A stretch of DNA of 64,000 bases from Dyella telluris (GCF_014297575.1 NZ_CP060412.1:4278001-4342000); one strand, 5' to 3'. Positions 1-10,316 are shown, counted from the stretch's first letter. Notes: generated by a model from the sequence alone, not told the origin. Made by a program: numbers and translations.

Positions 1-1
1 G

Positions 2-115
2 GTCGCCGGTGAGGCCGCGGGCTCCAAGCTCGACAAGGCGCAGGAGCTGGGCGTGGCAGTGTGGGATGAAGACGGCCTGCTGAAGCTGCTCGCCCAGCAC
101 GAAGGAGGCGCATGA
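2..115 (+). CDS. ligA: NAD-dependent DNA ligase LigA, C-terminal end (partial)
   Basis: Only the last 37 codons are in the window; the gene enters from the left edge. The peptide reads [13 protein letters not shown], followed by LGV and a D/E-G-LL pattern, which is the typical end of the BRCT domain that closes bacterial NAD-dependent DNA ligases (joins nicks in replication and repair). The stop codon TGA (113-115) overlaps the ATG of epmA in an ATGA junction, so the two genes are probably cotranscribed and translationally coupled. Identification rests on a short tail, so another BRCT protein is not excluded. Confidence 0.75.
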   Translation, partial: VAGEAAGSKLDKAQELGVAVWDEDGLLKLLAQHEGGA

Positions 116-1068
116 ACCTGCACCTGGCCGGTCGCCTGCACCTGCGTGCTCGACTTTACGCATTGATCCGTGCGTTCTTTGCGGAGCGCGAAGTGCTGGA
201 GGTGGAGACGCCGATCCTGTCGGCGGCAGGCAACACCGACCCGAACATCGAGAGCTTCAGCACCAGCTTCAGCGGTCACGTGGACGCCGGCGCGCGCGTG
301 CGCTGGATGCGCACGTCGCCGGAGTATCCGCTGAAGCGCCTGCTGGCCGAAGGCATCGGCGACTGCTATGAGCTCGGCCGCGTGTTCCGCAATGGCGAAG
401 CGGGCGGTCGGCACAATCCCGAATTCACCATGCTGGAGTGGTACCGCATCGGTTGGGATCATCGCCGGCTGATGGAAGAAACCATCGCATTGGTGGAAGC
501 AGCACTGGCCATGATGGGGCAGCGGGCCGAAGTGTGGATCGAAGGATATCGCCAACTCTTCATCGACGAACTGGGCATCGACCCGGCCCACGCCCCGATT
601 GCACAGCTGCAGGTGCCGCTGGAAGAGTTCAACATCAACCCGGACGGCCTCACACGCGACGACTGGCTCGACCTGCTGATCACGCATCGGCTGCAGCCAT
701 CGTTCCCGACCAACCGCATTACCGTGATCCACGACTACCCGGCGTCGCAGTGCGCACTGGCCAAGGTGCGTCCCGGCGATCCGCCGCTGGCCGAGCGCTT
801 CGAGTTGTACCTGGGCCGTTATGAGCTGGCGAACGGTTACCACGAGCTCAACGATGCCGCCGAGCAGCGTCGTCGTTTCGAGCGCGACAACGAGGTGCGC
901 CGTTCGCGCGGGCAGCCAGCTGTTCCCATGGATGAGCGCCTGCTGGAAACGTTGGACACCATGCCCGATTGCGCCGGCGTGGCGCTGGGCATTGAACGGT
1001 TGCTGATGTGCCTGGTGGGAACGGATGCCATTGCCGACGTGCTCACGTACCCCTTTGCCGAGGCCTGA
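112..1068 (+). CDS. epmA: Elongation factor P--(R)-beta-lysine ligase EpmA
   Basis: A free-standing class II lysyl-tRNA synthetase catalytic core of 318 residues, without the N-terminal anticodon-binding domain of LysRS (about 500 residues). Known EpmA (GenX/PoxA/YjeA) attaches (R)-beta-lysine to a conserved lysine of elongation factor P, which relieves ribosome stalling at polyproline. Seen here: the [11 protein letters not shown] segment (68-78), motif 2 beginning RVFRNGE (90-96) with [11 protein letters not shown] (101-111), and motif 3 GIERLL (293-298). The ATG overlaps the ligA stop. The partner genes epmB and efp are not in the window. Length and motifs make a full LysRS unlikely. Confidence 0.93.
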   Translation: MNLHLAGRLHLRARLYALIRAFFAEREVLEVETPILSAAGNTDPNIESFSTSFSGHVDAGARVRWMRTSPEYPLKRLLAEGIGDCYELGRVFRNGEAGGRHNPEFTMLEWYRIGWDHRRLMEETIALVEAALAMMGQRAEVWIEGYRQLFIDELGIDPAHAPIAQLQVPLEEFNINPDGLTRDDWLDLLITHRLQPSFPTNRITVIHDYPASQCALAKVRPGDPPLAERFELYLGRYELANGYHELNDAAEQRRRFERDNEVRRSRGQPAVPMDERLLETLDTMPDCAGVALGIERLLMCLVGTDAIADVLTYPFAEA

Positions 1069-1072
1069 GTCG

Positions 1073-1468
1073 ATGGCGTCAAACCTGTTGCCGGCGATCC
1101 ATCATGTGGCGCTGATCTGTTCGGACTATGCGCGCTCCAAGGCGTTCTACAGCGAGACGCTGGGTTTGCGCATCATCCACGAGGCGTACCGGGCTGAGCG
1201 CGATTCGTGGAAGCTCGATCTGGAAGTGTCGCCGGGCGTCAGCCTTGAGCTTTTTTCGTTTCCTGCGGCGCCGAAGCGTCCGTCGCGACCCGAGGCACAA
1301 GGCTTGCGCCATCTGGCGTTCGCCGTGCCGGACGTCGATGCAGTGATCACCACGTTGAACGAGCGTGGCGTGACCTGCGAGCCCGTGCGCGTGGATGAGT
1401 TCACGGGGCGGCGCTTTACCTTCTTCGCCGACCCAGACGACCTGCCCATCGAGCTGTACGAGGCATAG
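1073..1468 (+). CDS. VOC-family (glyoxalase/bleomycin-resistance fold) protein, YaeR-like
   Basis: A 131-residue single-domain vicinal-oxygen-chelate protein. It begins MASNLLPAIHHVALICSDY and has the betaalphabetabetabeta pattern of the fold, with candidate metal ligands in HHVALIC (10-16), LELFSF, RHLAF and the terminal ELYEA. Size and sequence resemble E. coli YaeR (GloA2-like), whose substrate is not firmly known. The open frame extends upstream into epmA, but the ATG at 1073 lies 4 bases after the epmA stop and gives the family's normal length. It is probably the last gene of the ligA-epmA transcript. Confidence 0.85.
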   Translation: MASNLLPAIHHVALICSDYARSKAFYSETLGLRIIHEAYRAERDSWKLDLEVSPGVSLELFSFPAAPKRPSRPEAQGLRHLAFAVPDVDAVITTLNERGVTCEPVRVDEFTGRRFTFFADPDDLPIELYEA

Positions 1469-1485
1469 GGTCTCGCGTTGCAACC

Positions 1486-1523
1486 AAAAGAAAGCCCGGC
1501 AGCTCTGGCGAGCCGCCGGGCCT
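1486..1523 (-). terminator. Intrinsic terminator downstream of aqpZ
   Basis: On the minus strand a GCCCGGC...GCCGGGC stem (1515-1521 with 1494-1500) is followed by a T-rich tract (complement of AAAGAAAA, 1486-1493). It sits between the convergent VOC gene and aqpZ and terminates aqpZ. On the plus strand there is no T-run. Confidence 0.75.
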
Positions 1524-1545
1524 GGCAGTGGGACGCCGGTTGCGC

Positions 1546-2247
1546 TCAGCTTTCGCGCGAATCCAGCAGGTGCTTGTAGATCAGGCCTCCCACCGCGCCT
1601 CCGATCAGCGGAATGAGCCAGAACATCCACAGCTGGCTGATGGCCCAGCTGCCCTGGAAGAAGGCCACGGCCGTGCTGCGTGCCGGGTTCACCGAGGTGT
1701 TGGTGATCGGGATGCTGATCAAGTGGATAAGGGTAAGCGTGAGGCCGATGGCCAGCGGAGCGAAGCCGGTCGGTGCCAGCTTGTGGGTGGTGCCGTTGAT
1801 GACAATCAGGAAGAAGGCGGTAAGGATGAACTCGGCAACCATGCACGCGGCCAGCGAATAACCGCCGGGCGAATGCTCGCCGTAGCCGTTGGAGGCAAAG
1901 CCCGCGCTGGCGTCAAACCCCAGCTTGCCGCTGGCGATGACGTAGAGCGCCGTGCCGGCCACCAGGCCGCCGATGACCTGGGCGACCCAGTAGGGCACGA
2001 CGTCCTTGGCGGGAAAACGGCCGCCGGCGCACAGACCGAGCGTGACCGCCGGGTTGAAGTGCGCACCGGAGATATGACCCACGGCGTACGCCATGGTGAC
2101 CACGGTGAGGCCGAAGGCGAGGGCGACGCCCGCAAAACCGATGCCCAGTTCCGGGAATGCCGCCGCGAAGATGGCGCTGCCGCAGCCGCCGAACACCAAC
2201 CAGAACGTACCGAAGAACTCTGCTCCCAAACGCTTGCCCATACTCAT
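1546..2247 (-). CDS. aqpZ: Aquaporin Z
   Basis: Inner-membrane water channel of 233 residues with six predicted transmembrane helices. Both half-helix signatures are intact: FNPAVT with NPA at 65-67 and VNPARS with NPA at 187-189. The selectivity-filter positions typical of AqpZ (His at about 175, Arg at 190) are present, favouring a water-specific channel over a glycerol facilitator. Start: ATG at 2247, with GGAGAG a few bases upstream on the minus strand; a second ATG two codons in is also possible. It is divergent from the MHS transporter across about 240 bp. Confidence 0.95.
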   Translation of the reverse strand: MSMGKRLGAEFFGTFWLVFGGCGSAIFAAAFPELGIGFAGVALAFGLTVVTMAYAVGHISGAHFNPAVTLGLCAGGRFPAKDVVPYWVAQVIGGLVAGTALYVIASGKLGFDASAGFASNGYGEHSPGGYSLAACMVAEFILTAFFLIVINGTTHKLAPTGFAPLAIGLTLTLIHLISIPITNTSVNPARSTAVAFFQGSWAISQLWMFWLIPLIGGAVGGLIYKHLLDSRES

Positions 2248-2491
2248 GGGGACTCTCCTTGCCGTGTTTTCAGGGATGGGCCTGGGCTGCGTTCCTGCGT
2301 GTCTTCCACAACATTGCCGATCTGGAGCTGATTGTTGGTGCGGGGCCCAGGCGATTTTCAGGCTAGCAAAACTGTCCTGCTGGGTAGTTCTTGCCGGGGC
2401 GGCATGCTACCGCCCAGGTGTGACGCATTGAATCGGAACCCTCTGGTTATATGCTGCCCCGTCGCCCGACTTTGCAACCGTAGGATTACTG

Positions 2492-3814
2492 ATGACGCAA
2501 GCCATCCCGACCACATCCGAGCTGGCCTCTCCGGAGCGCCGCCTGGGCGCGCGTGATATCCAGACCCTGCTGCTCGCCTCCCTGGGCGGTGCGCTGGAGT
2601 TCTACGATTTCGTGGTTTTCGTGTTCTTCGCGCTGCCTCTGAGCCACCTGTTCTTTCCTCCGGACATGGCACCGTGGCTGGCGCGCTTGCAGGTCTATGG
2701 CATCTTTGCCGCCGGTTATCTCGCCCGCCCGCTGGGCGGCATCGTGATGGCCCACTTCGGTGACCGCCAGGGCCGAAAGCGCATGTTCACGCTCAGCGTG
2801 TTCCTGATGGCGCTGCCCACGCTGGCCATCGGCCTGCTGCCGGTCTACGCCAGCGTCGGCGTGCTGGCGCCACTGCTGTTGCTGGTCATGCGCGTGGTGC
2901 AGGGCGTGGCCATCGGCGGTGAGGTGCCCGGCGCCTGGGTGTTCGTGGCCGAGCATGCGCCCCGCGGGCGCACCGGCATGGCCTGCGCCTGCCTGACCTC
3001 GGGCCTCACCGTGGGCATCCTGATCGGTTCGCTGACGGCGGCATGGATCAACCACCACCTTGCGCCGGCCGATGTGCTGGCCTGGGGCTGGCGCGTGCCG
3101 TTCCTGCTGGGTGGCGTGTTCGGCTTCATCGCCGTGTGGCTGCGCCGCTGGCTGAGTGAAACGCCGGTGTTTGCCCAGTTGCGCGAGCGCAAGGAGCTCA
3201 GTCGCGAGTTGCCGTTGCGCCAGGTGCTGGCCAGTCATGGTGACAGTGTGGCGCTGTCGATGGCGGTGACGTGGATGCTGACCGCGGCCATCCTTGTGCT
3301 GATCCTGTTGCTGCCGAACCTGGCACAGAAGTCGTTCGGCATCGCCCCTGACCTGGCCTTCCTCGGCAACAGCCTTGCGGCTTTCAGCCTGGGCGTGGGC
3401 TGCATTGCCTTCGGCTGGCTGGTCGATCGCATCGGTGCGGCCTGGGCATTGCTGCTGGGCTCTGTGGCTCTGGTGACGGTGACCTACGTGCTGTTCGGTG
3501 ACCTGGCTGCCGGCGGCGCGCACTTCCTGCCGCTGTATGCGCTTACCGGTTTTCTGGTGGGCACGGTGTCGGTGGTGCCGACCATCATGGTGGCGGCCTT
3601 CCCGGCGCCCATCCGTTACTCCGGTATTTCCTTCGCGTACAACGTCGCCTATGCGGTATTCGGTGCCAGCACGGCCACGCTGATCGGCTATCTCGCCGAG
3701 CGGGCCGGGCGCATGGCGCCAGCCCACTACGTGACGATCACGGCCGTCGTCAGCGTGTTGGCTGCACTCTGGCTGCTGGCAAAGCGGAAGGGTTCGGGCG
3801 AACTGGCGGACTGA
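2492..3814 (+). CDS. MFS transporter, metabolite:H+ symporter (MHS) family
   Basis: A 440-residue, 12-helix major facilitator of the MHS group (ProP, KgtP, citrate and shikimate symporters). Visible signatures are GGALEFYDFVVFVFF in helix 1, RPLGGIVMAHFGDRQGRKRMF in the loop between helices 2 and 3 (the MFS A motif), and GGEVPGAWVFVAEHAPRGRTG after helix 4. Members carry organic acids, proline or betaine with protons; the substrate cannot be read from sequence alone. It stands alone, divergent from aqpZ. Confidence 0.88.
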   Translation: MTQAIPTTSELASPERRLGARDIQTLLLASLGGALEFYDFVVFVFFALPLSHLFFPPDMAPWLARLQVYGIFAAGYLARPLGGIVMAHFGDRQGRKRMFTLSVFLMALPTLAIGLLPVYASVGVLAPLLLLVMRVVQGVAIGGEVPGAWVFVAEHAPRGRTGMACACLTSGLTVGILIGSLTAAWINHHLAPADVLAWGWRVPFLLGGVFGFIAVWLRRWLSETPVFAQLRERKELSRELPLRQVLASHGDSVALSMAVTWMLTAAILVLILLLPNLAQKSFGIAPDLAFLGNSLAAFSLGVGCIAFGWLVDRIGAAWALLLGSVALVTVTYVLFGDLAAGGAHFLPLYALTGFLVGTVSVVPTIMVAAFPAPIRYSGISFAYNVAYAVFGASTATLIGYLAERAGRMAPAHYVTITAVVSVLAALWLLAKRKGSGELAD

Positions 3815-3840
3815 GGTTCGCTGGTTCCTGCCCTGGCATC

Positions 3841-3941
3841 GTCATTCCGGCGAAGGCCTGAATCCGGTCGCGAAAACGCCTGCAGGCGAGGGCACGTCTG
3901 GGCGCCGACGCTACGGGATCCCGGCTCGCGCCGGGATCACC
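3841..3941. repeat. REP-like palindromic repeats (family B) in intergenic gap
   Basis: A GTCATTCCGGCGAAGGC unit at 3841 is followed by a second, inverted GGGATCCCGGCTCGCGCCGGG unit near 3915-3941. The spacing and sequence match the family-B units at 25948 and 42845. They fill the gap between the convergent MHS transporter and hflD. Confidence 0.6.
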
Positions 3942-3978
3942 GATCTGAGGCCGGAGGCGTGCTGTCGGCGTATCCGAA

Positions 3979-4602
3979 TCAGGTGTTGTTGATGGTCGAA
4001 CCGGTCAACAACCCGCGTGCCAGCATGCTGCACTGGCGGCGATAGAGCAGCATCTGCCACTGGCGTCCGCCCAGCTGGCGCCACAGCACGGCGGAGCGCA
4101 CGGCAGCGAGCAGGTTGGTGCGCACCTTTTCCACCACGGCCGGCTGCTGCAGCTGTTGGGGGCTGCCGGTCACCATCACGCGTGGCTTGAGCGTGGACAG
4201 CGTGGTGGCGTATAGCTCGGCAAGCCGCTTGACCACTTGTGGCGAATCCGCGCCGAAATGCTCCACCTGACGCTGCGCGGCCACGATGCCCTGCTGCAGG
4301 CGATCAAGCAGATCGCTGCGGCGCGACAGGCTGCGCTCAAGCTTCATCACGGTGAACGCCATGCGCGTCACCGCGACATCGCGGTTGTTCTCGTCCAGCA
4401 GGGTGATCAGCTGGCGCAGGCCCAGCCGCACGGCCGATACGTCCCCGTAGACACCCACCACTGAGGGCGCGTCGAGCCGGAACACGCTGGCCATGCTGGC
4501 GGCCATGGCGATGTCGTCGCAGCGGCCGTCATTGGCCAGTTGCTGGGCGAGCGTGGCGGCCTGGAACAGGCCAGCCAGGGCCAGCACGCGCTCTTCGTTC
4601 AT
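3979..4602 (-). CDS. hflD: HflD family protein
   Basis: A 207-residue, mostly helical protein beginning MNEERVLALAGLFQAATLAQQLAND, which matches the HflD (YcfC) N-terminus. In E. coli HflD is a membrane-associated protein that affects lambda lysogenization by interacting with CII; its general cellular role is unclear. The order nudJ-mnmA-hflD is the same as in E. coli and supports the call. An alternative GTG start at 4620 would overlap mnmA by 8 bases; the ATG at 4602 fits the usual family start better. Confidence 0.9.
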   Translation of the reverse strand: MNEERVLALAGLFQAATLAQQLANDGRCDDIAMAASMASVFRLDAPSVVGVYGDVSAVRLGLRQLITLLDENNRDVAVTRMAFTVMKLERSLSRRSDLLDRLQQGIVAAQRQVEHFGADSPQVVKRLAELYATTLSTLKPRVMVTGSPQQLQQPAVVEKVRTNLLAAVRSAVLWRQLGGRQWQMLLYRRQCSMLARGLLTGSTINNT

Positions 4603-4612
4603 GGCAAAGGCT

Positions 4613-5752
4613 TCAAACACCGGACAGGGACTCTATGGAGGCGGGGAGGGCAACGGCATCATTCCAGCCGCCGAAGGGAGCATCGGTGCGGTCGATCACG
4701 GCGCCGCCGAGACAGGCATCGCCATCGTAGAAAACCACCGACTGGCCCGGTGTGACGGCGCGCTGGGGTTCGTCAAACACCACCTCGAGGCCGTCGTCCA
4801 GCACAAATACTTCGCAGGCCTGGTCGGCCTGGCGATAACGGGTTTTGGCCGTACAGCGAAAACGCCTTGCCGGTGGCTCGCCGGCCACCCAGCTCGGCGG
4901 CTCGGCGTGCAGGCGACGCGAGTACAGCCAATGGTTCTCGCCACCCTGGGCCACGTAGAGCACATTGCCGGGAACGTCCTTGCCCACCACGTACCAGGCA
5001 TCGCCACCGGCGCCTTGCCGGCCGCCGATGCCCAGGCCGTTGCGCTGGCCCAGGGTGTAATACATCACGCCCTGGTGTTCGCCCACGGTTTCGCCTTCCG
5101 GCGTGCGCATCGGGCCGGGCTGGGCCGGGATGTACTGGGCCAGGAAGCTGCGGAAATCGCGCTCGCCGATGAAGCAGATGCCGGTGGAGTCTTTCTTGGC
5201 GTGGGTGGGCAGGGCCGCGTCCAGCGCCATCTGGCGCACCAGCGACTTCTCGATCTCGCCCACCGGGAACAGCGTGGCGGCCAGCTGCTGCTGACCCAGC
5301 GCATGCAGGAAATAGGTCTGGTCCTTGGCCGCATCCACGGCCCGCAGCAGGCGGTACTTGCCCTCGTGGAAGTCCACGCGGGCGTAGTGGCCGGTGGCGA
5401 TCTTGCCGGCGCCCAGCGCCTTCGCCTCGTCCAGGAAGGTCTTGAACTTGATCTCGCGATTGCACAGCACGTCCGGGTTCGGCGTGCGGCCCGCGCGGTA
5501 TTCGGCAAGGAAATGCTCGAACACGCCGTCCCAGTACTCGGCGGCGAAATTGCGGGCGTGGAAGGGAATGCCCAGCCTGCCGCACACCGCCACGGCGTCC
5601 TTGCGATCCACGTCGGCGGTACAGGGGCCGTCGCGGTCGTCTTCTTCCCAGTTCTGCATGAAGAGGCCTTCCACCGCATGGCCCGACTGCTGCAGCAGCA
5701 GGGCCGCCACCGAAGAGTCCACGCCACCGGAGATACCCAGCATCACTTTCAC
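4613..5752 (-). CDS. mnmA: tRNA-specific 2-thiouridylase MnmA
   Basis: Catalyses ATP-dependent 2-thiolation of U34 in tRNA-Lys, -Glu and -Gln, taking sulfur from the Tus relay. 379 residues, normal for the family. The PP-loop ATP site [10 protein letters not shown] is at residues 6-15. Both catalytic cysteines are visible: one in [12 protein letters not shown] and one in [12 protein letters not shown]. The ATG overlaps the stop of the upstream NUDIX gene by four bases, and the gene is followed by hflD, the conserved E. coli arrangement. Confidence 0.97.
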   Translation of the reverse strand: MKVMLGISGGVDSSVAALLLQQSGHAVEGLFMQNWEEDDRDGPCTADVDRKDAVAVCGRLGIPFHARNFAAEYWDGVFEHFLAEYRAGRTPNPDVLCNREIKFKTFLDEAKALGAGKIATGHYARVDFHEGKYRLLRAVDAAKDQTYFLHALGQQQLAATLFPVGEIEKSLVRQMALDAALPTHAKKDSTGICFIGERDFRSFLAQYIPAQPGPMRTPEGETVGEHQGVMYYTLGQRNGLGIGGRQGAGGDAWYVVGKDVPGNVLYVAQGGENHWLYSRRLHAEPPSWVAGEPPARRFRCTAKTRYRQADQACEVFVLDDGLEVVFDEPQRAVTPGQSVVFYDGDACLGGAVIDRTDAPFGGWNDAVALPASIESLSGV

Positions 5753-6240
5753 GGGTAACGGTCCTCGGCCAGCAGGCTGTGCAACAGGTGCAGCGGATGG
5801 CGCTGGCCGGACAGCCAGGCGTCGATGCTCAGGAGCACCAGCGGGCTGCGCAATTGGTCACCTAGCGCCACGATTTCGTCACGGGTGAGCCAAATGGCGC
5901 GACGGATGCCGTCATCCAGTCGGCGCTCCGGATCGTGGCTCACCGGCCGGGCGGCGAAACTGAAGCGGACCACACCGTCGCCATGCTCGGTGCTGCGCCA
6001 CTGGTGAATGCCCAGCAGGTGCTCGAGATCCACCGTCCAGCCGGTTTCCTCCAGCGTTTCGCGCAGCGCGGCGGTCGTCAGGCTCTCCCCGTCATCCAGA
6101 TGGCCGGCCGGCTGGTTATACGCCAGGCGGCCATTGACCTCCTCTTCGACCATGAGGAAGCGGTCACCGTCGGCAACCACGCAGGCCACTGTGACGTGCG
6201 GGCACCAGACTTGCAGGGGAATCAGCGTGGGATCGGCCAT
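5749..6240 (-). CDS. nudJ: NUDIX hydrolase, NudJ-like
   Basis: A 163-residue NUDIX phosphohydrolase. The NUDIX box is complete: [23 protein letters not shown]. The N-terminal [11 protein letters not shown] segment resembles NudJ (YmfB), which hydrolyses nucleoside di/triphosphates and thiamine pyrophosphate intermediates. The neighbourhood (nudJ-mnmA-hflD) is the E. coli order. The frame is open to a GTG at 6291, but the ATG at 6240 gives the family-typical N-terminus; neither has a strong ribosome-binding site, so the start is uncertain. Confidence 0.88.
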   Translation of the reverse strand: MADPTLIPLQVWCPHVTVACVVADGDRFLMVEEEVNGRLAYNQPAGHLDDGESLTTAALRETLEETGWTVDLEHLLGIHQWRSTEHGDGVVRFSFAARPVSHDPERRLDDGIRRAIWLTRDEIVALGDQLRSPLVLLSIDAWLSGQRHPLHLLHSLLAEDRYP

Positions 6241-6372
6241 GGGGGGTATATGGCGACGGGGACGGGGGTAGAAAAGCGCCCATTGTGCCACTACCTGAAA
6301 GCGATCTGCCTTTGACGGGGCACCCCGGGTGCCGGGCGGTATACTTTCCCCAAGGAAATCTCACGTAGAACC

Positions 6373-6699
6373 ATGGCTCACGAACCCGAACACGAACAAG
6401 GCACCGGTCACGGTCTGGCGCTGGAAACCTCCCGTCCGGAGGTGGCCCGGCCACCGCTCTTCCAGGTAGTACTGCTCAATGACGATTTCACGCCGATGGA
6501 TTTTGTGGTCGAAGTGCTGAGGAGCTTCTTCAGCCTGGATCAGGAACGCGCGGTACAGGTGATGTTGCATGTCCATACGCGCGGGAAGGGAGTCTGCGGG
6601 GTATTCACCCGGGAAGTCGCTGAAACCAAGGTGACCCAGGTGAACGAATATTCACGTGCTCATCAACACCCGTTGTTGTGCACTATGGAAAAGCTCTGA
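6373..6699 (+). CDS. clpS: ATP-dependent Clp protease adaptor ClpS
   Basis: A 108-residue adaptor that delivers N-degron substrates to ClpAP. After a flexible acidic N-terminus come the family hallmarks: [23 protein letters not shown] (residues about 30-53), [22 protein letters not shown], and the C-terminal HPLLCTMEK. It is followed directly by clpA, the usual pair. Its promoter lies in 6241-6372; a TATACT hexamer at 6340-6345 is a possible -10 element, but the nearest -35-like TTGACG is 22 bp away, which is too far for a good sigma-70 site. Confidence 0.97.
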   Translation: MAHEPEHEQGTGHGLALETSRPEVARPPLFQVVLLNDDFTPMDFVVEVLRSFFSLDQERAVQVMLHVHTRGKGVCGVFTREVAETKVTQVNEYSRAHQHPLLCTMEKL

Positions 6700-6820
6700 G
6701 AGCGGGCTGATGGGGCCACGTCCCGCCACTCATGGCACGGATATTGAAGAGGCAGAGGGTGCCCCCCATCTCTTAGCCATCGCGGCAATGCCGCCCTGCC
6801 ACACAGCGGAGTAGGTCCGG

Positions 6821-9088
6821 ATGTTCAGCAAGGATCTCGAAGTCACCATCGGCCAGTGCTACAAGCAGGCCCGCGAGCAGCGTCATGAGTTCATGACGGT
6901 GGAACACCTGCTGCTCGCACTCACCGAAAACCAGTCGGCCCTGGGCGCGCTGCGCGCCTGTGGCGTTGACCTGCCGCGCCTGACCCGCGAGCTGGAAAAG
7001 ATCATTGCCGAAACCGTACCGGTACTGCCGCACGGGGACGAACGTGATACCCAGCCCACGCTGGGCTTCCAGCGCGTGCTGCAGCGCGCGGTGTACCACG
7101 TGCAGTCCTCAGGCCGTAAGGAAGTCACCGGCGCCAACGTGCTGGTGGCCATCTTCGGCGAAAAGGACTCGCACGCGGTGTATTTCCTGCACCAGCAGGA
7201 GATCACCCGCCTGGACGTGGTCAACTACATTTCGCACGGCATCGCCAAGATCGGCGACGAGCCGTCGCAGAGCATGCCCGGCTCCGAGCGCGAATCGGAA
7301 GACGGCGAGCCCAAGGGCAACCCGCTCAGCGAATACGCAAGCAACCTCAACGAACTGGCGCTGGAAGGCAAGATCGATCCGCTGATCGGTCGCCAGGACG
7401 AAATCGAGCGCACCATCCAGGTGCTGTGCCGCCGCCGCAAGAACAACCCGCTTTACGTGGGTGAGGCCGGCGTGGGCAAGACGGCCCTGGCCGAAGGCCT
7501 GGCCAAGCGCATCGTGGACGGCGACGTGCCGGAAGTGCTGGAAAACGCCACCATCTGGTCGCTCGACCTGGGTGCGCTGGTGGCCGGCACCAAGTACCGC
7601 GGCGATTTCGAGAAGCGCCTGAAGGCGGTGATCGGCCAGCTCAAGAAACAGCCGGGCGCCATCCTGTTCATCGACGAGATCCACACCATCATTGGTGCGG
7701 GCTCCGCGTCGGGCGGCACCATGGACGCGAGCAACCTGATCAAGCCCATGCTTGCCTCGGGCGAGCTGCGCTGCATTGGTTCCACCACGTTCCAGGAATT
7801 CCGCGGCATCTTCGAGAAGGACCGCGCGCTGGCCCGTCGCTTCCAGAAGATCGACGTGGTCGAACCCACCGTGGCCGACAGCCTGGAAATCCTCAAGGGC
7901 CTGCGTTCGCGCTTCGAAGAACACCACAACGTGACGTACACCAGCGAGGCCCTGAAGGCGGCGGTGGACCTGTCGGTGAAGCACATTCCCGACCGCCTGC
8001 TGCCGGACAAGGCCATCGACGTGATCGATGAGGCCGGTGCCCGCCAGCGCCTGCTGCCGGTGGATCAGCGCACGGGTCGTATCGACGTGCCCGAGGTGGA
8101 GTACATCGTCGCCAAGATGGCGCGCATCCCGGCCAAGCAGGTCTCGGCTTCGGATCGCGACGTGCTGAAGAACCTCGAGCGCAACCTCAAGATGGTGGTG
8201 TTCGGTCAGGACCAGGCCATCGAGGCGCTGGCTGCGTCGATCAAGATGGCGCGCTCGGGTCTGGCCGATCCGTCCAAGCCGATCGGCAGCTTCCTGCTTG
8301 CCGGCCCCACCGGCGTGGGCAAGACGGAAGTGACCAAGCAGCTCGCCATGCAGCTGGGCATCGAGATGATCCGCTTCGACATGTCCGAGTACATGGAAGC
8401 GCATTCGGTCTCGCGCCTGGTTGGCGCACCTCCGGGCTACGTGGGTTTCGACCAGGGCGGCCTGTTGACCGAAGCGGTCACCAAGCACCCGCACGCCGTG
8501 TTGCTGCTCGACGAAATCGAGAAGGCGCATCCGGATGTGTACAACATCCTCTTGCAGGTGATGGACCGCGGCGTGCTCACCGACACCAATGGTCGCGAAG
8601 CCAACTTCAAGAACGTGATCGTGGTGATGACCACGAACGCAGGTGCGCAGCAGGCCTCGCGCCGCGGCATCGGCTTTGTGAAGCAGACCCATACCATGGA
8701 TGCGATGGAGGTGATCCGCCGCATGTTCACGCCCGAGTTCCGCAACCGTCTGGACGCGATCATCCAGTTCAATGCGCTGGACTTCGACCACATCCTGCGC
8801 GTGGTCGACAAGTTCCTGATCGAACTGGAAGCCCAGCTCGGCGAGAAGCATGTGAGCCTGGACGTGGATGCGGACGCCCGCCGCTGGCTGGCCGAGCATG
8901 GCTTCGACCCGCAGATGGGCGCGCGCCCGATGGCTCGCGTGATCCAGGAAAAGGTGAAGCGTCCGCTGGCCGATGAACTGTTGTTCGGCAAGCTGGCCGA
9001 TGGTGGCAAGGTGCGCCTGAGCGTGAACGATGGCGAGCTGGTGGTCAGCACGGAAGCGGCCGAGGCGCTGCCGGCCACGGTGAACTGA
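6821..9088 (+). CDS. clpA: ATP-dependent Clp protease ATP-binding subunit ClpA
   Basis: A 755-residue Hsp100 unfoldase that feeds proteins to ClpP. Domains in order: N-domain (about 1-145, starts [14 protein letters not shown]), AAA+ 1 with Walker A GEAGVGKT (214-221) and Walker [18 protein letters not shown]+ 2 with Walker A GPTGVGKT (about 494-501) and Walker [16 protein letters not shown], then the C-terminal D2-small domain. The IGF-type loop that docks on ClpP is present as GIGFVKQ. There is no coiled-coil M domain, so it is ClpA rather than ClpB. clpP is not in the window. Confidence 0.98.
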   Translation: MFSKDLEVTIGQCYKQAREQRHEFMTVEHLLLALTENQSALGALRACGVDLPRLTRELEKIIAETVPVLPHGDERDTQPTLGFQRVLQRAVYHVQSSGRKEVTGANVLVAIFGEKDSHAVYFLHQQEITRLDVVNYISHGIAKIGDEPSQSMPGSERESEDGEPKGNPLSEYASNLNELALEGKIDPLIGRQDEIERTIQVLCRRRKNNPLYVGEAGVGKTALAEGLAKRIVDGDVPEVLENATIWSLDLGALVAGTKYRGDFEKRLKAVIGQLKKQPGAILFIDEIHTIIGAGSASGGTMDASNLIKPMLASGELRCIGSTTFQEFRGIFEKDRALARRFQKIDVVEPTVADSLEILKGLRSRFEEHHNVTYTSEALKAAVDLSVKHIPDRLLPDKAIDVIDEAGARQRLLPVDQRTGRIDVPEVEYIVAKMARIPAKQVSASDRDVLKNLERNLKMVVFGQDQAIEALAASIKMARSGLADPSKPIGSFLLAGPTGVGKTEVTKQLAMQLGIEMIRFDMSEYMEAHSVSRLVGAPPGYVGFDQGGLLTEAVTKHPHAVLLLDEIEKAHPDVYNILLQVMDRGVLTDTNGREANFKNVIVVMTTNAGAQQASRRGIGFVKQTHTMDAMEVIRRMFTPEFRNRLDAIIQFNALDFDHILRVVDKFLIELEAQLGEKHVSLDVDADARRWLAEHGFDPQMGARPMARVIQEKVKRPLADELLFGKLADGGKVRLSVNDGELVVSTEAAEALPATVN

Positions 9089-9122
9089 GGCCATGGCCCC
9101 GCAAGGGGCGGCAAGCTGAAAC

Positions 9123-9150
9123 GACAAGGGCGCCGCGAGGCGCCCTTGTC
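9123..9150 (+). terminator. Perfect hairpin after clpA, probable terminator
   Basis: GACAAGGGCGCC (9123-9134), loop GCGA, GGCGCCCTTGTC (9139-9150): a 12-bp perfect stem 35 bases after the clpA stop. It is not followed by a T-run, so termination efficiency is uncertain. Confidence 0.55.
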
Positions 9151-9329
9151 ATGGGTGCCCTACGGAACGCATCGCTCGCGGATCCAGCGCGAGCACGGAA
9201 TATTCGGACGAGCCCACGGCTGATTAGGAGTCGTCTTATGTATCGAGGCCAGGGCCAAACCTAACCTTGGGAATGTCGGTGCGGCGCAAGGCTGCCGCTC
9301 CTCTACTGATCACTCCCTGGGTGCCTCGC

Positions 9330-9974
9330 ATGAATATGCTTTCCTCGAAAGGCCATCGGGCGCGGACTGCCCGTGGCGTGACCTTGCTCAGCCTGCTGGC
9401 GTCGACGATGTCGTTTGCGTCGGTGGTGTACATCGGTCCGGAGACGGCCCGCGAAAGCCTTGGGCTGGAACATGCCACGGTGCTTGCCATGCCTGATCCG
9501 CGCGCCTCTGGTAGTGAAGCGTCGTTGGCGCACCCGGCGCTGCCCGGCTCGCGTATGGTTTCCGCGGCCAATCTGCTCGGTATGGGAGGAGCGGCGGTGG
9601 GGCTGAGGGCCAGTGCGCTCGTCGAGGCCCCGAGGATGGCCGTCCTGGGGACGGTCATGGGGGAGGAAGCAGTGGACACTGCGGGTGCGCTCCATCGCGC
9701 CATTGAGCCGAGGCTGCATCGCTGCCCGCAGGCCGCTCTGGTTCGTGACTTGGTCGAGACGGGAAAGGTCCTGCAGCCGGCGGCCCGTTTTCTCGCGCTG
9801 GGGGCGGATGCGGACGTGACCATCGAGGCGCTGCTGCGCGACAGTGGCGTTGAGCGACTGGTTGCTTCGGCCGCCCATGCCTGCACGGTCGAGGACCCTG
9901 CCGAGGGGCGCACCGTAGAAGGCCCGGGCACGACGCTGCCCAGGCTGGTGCAGTTGCAACCAAGGCGCGACTGA
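9330..9974 (+). CDS. Hypothetical protein with N-terminal signal or membrane segment
   Basis: I do not recognise this protein (214 residues from ATG 9330; the frame is open to 9267). The N-terminus MNMLSSKGHRARTARG is basic and is followed by a hydrophobic stretch GVTLLSLLASTMSFASVVYIG, suggesting export or a single anchor. The rest is alanine/leucine-rich with no visible motif and only two cysteines. There is no clear Shine-Dalgarno sequence. A minus-strand frame (9236-10027) also spans the locus but looks like a composition shadow, being rich in Ser/Arg with no fold-like pattern. The plus-strand reading is favoured only moderately. Confidence 0.4.
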   Translation: MNMLSSKGHRARTARGVTLLSLLASTMSFASVVYIGPETARESLGLEHATVLAMPDPRASGSEASLAHPALPGSRMVSAANLLGMGGAAVGLRASALVEAPRMAVLGTVMGEEAVDTAGALHRAIEPRLHRCPQAALVRDLVETGKVLQPAARFLALGADADVTIEALLRDSGVERLVASAAHACTVEDPAEGRTVEGPGTTLPRLVQLQPRRD

Positions 9975-9984
9975 GCAGGCGCAA

Positions 9985-10015
9985 CAAAAAAGGCCACGCG
10001 AATGCGCGGCCTTTC
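9985..10015. terminator. Bidirectional intrinsic terminator between the hypothetical gene and infA
   Basis: AAAAAAGGCCACGCG - AAT - GCGCGGCCTTTCT. Read on the minus strand the stem is followed by TTTTTTGTT, a strong terminator for infA. On the plus strand the T-tract (TTTCT) is weaker. Confidence 0.8.
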
Positions 10016-10097
10016 TGCTGATTCCATGGCTTCCAGTTCCGGCAGATGCCCGGAGCGGAATGTCAGCTCCCTGCAGATGACTGCAGAGGGCAGGGAA

Positions 10098-10316
10098 TCA
10101 CTTCATACGGTAGGTGATACGACCCTTGGTCAGGTCGTAAGGGGTCATCTCGACCTTCACCTTGTCGCCGGTGAGGATGCGGATGTAATGCTTGCGCATG
10201 CGGCCGGAAATATGGGCCGTAATGACGTGGCCGTTTTCCAGCTGCACGCGGAACATGGTGTTGGGCAGGGTCTCCTGGACCGTGCCTTCCATTTCGATGA
10301 CGTCGTCTTTGGCCAT
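10098..10316 (-). CDS. infA: Translation initiation factor IF-1
   Basis: A 72-residue S1-fold (OB) protein that binds the ribosomal A site during initiation. The sequence from [11 protein letters not shown] to KGRITYRMK is nearly the textbook IF-1, including the [14 protein letters not shown] segment. The open frame starts ten codons upstream, but MAKDD is the invariant start. Neighbours are the clp genes upstream in the map; infA near clpSA is a familiar gammaproteobacterial arrangement. Confidence 0.98.
   Translation of the reverse strand: MAKDDVIEMEGTVQETLPNTMFRVQLENGHVITAHISGRMRKHYIRILTGDKVKVEMTPYDLTKGRITYRMK

Noticed and set aside
112..1068. GIERLL in EpmA motif 3 as an unusual substitution for GxDR
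   Set aside because: Class II synthetases commonly carry E-R or D-R at this place. Not a catalytic oddity.
9236..10027. Minus-strand frame overlapping the hypothetical exported protein
   Set aside because: Ser/Arg-rich without a fold-like pattern. The plus-strand frame has a signal-like N-terminus, though both are weak.
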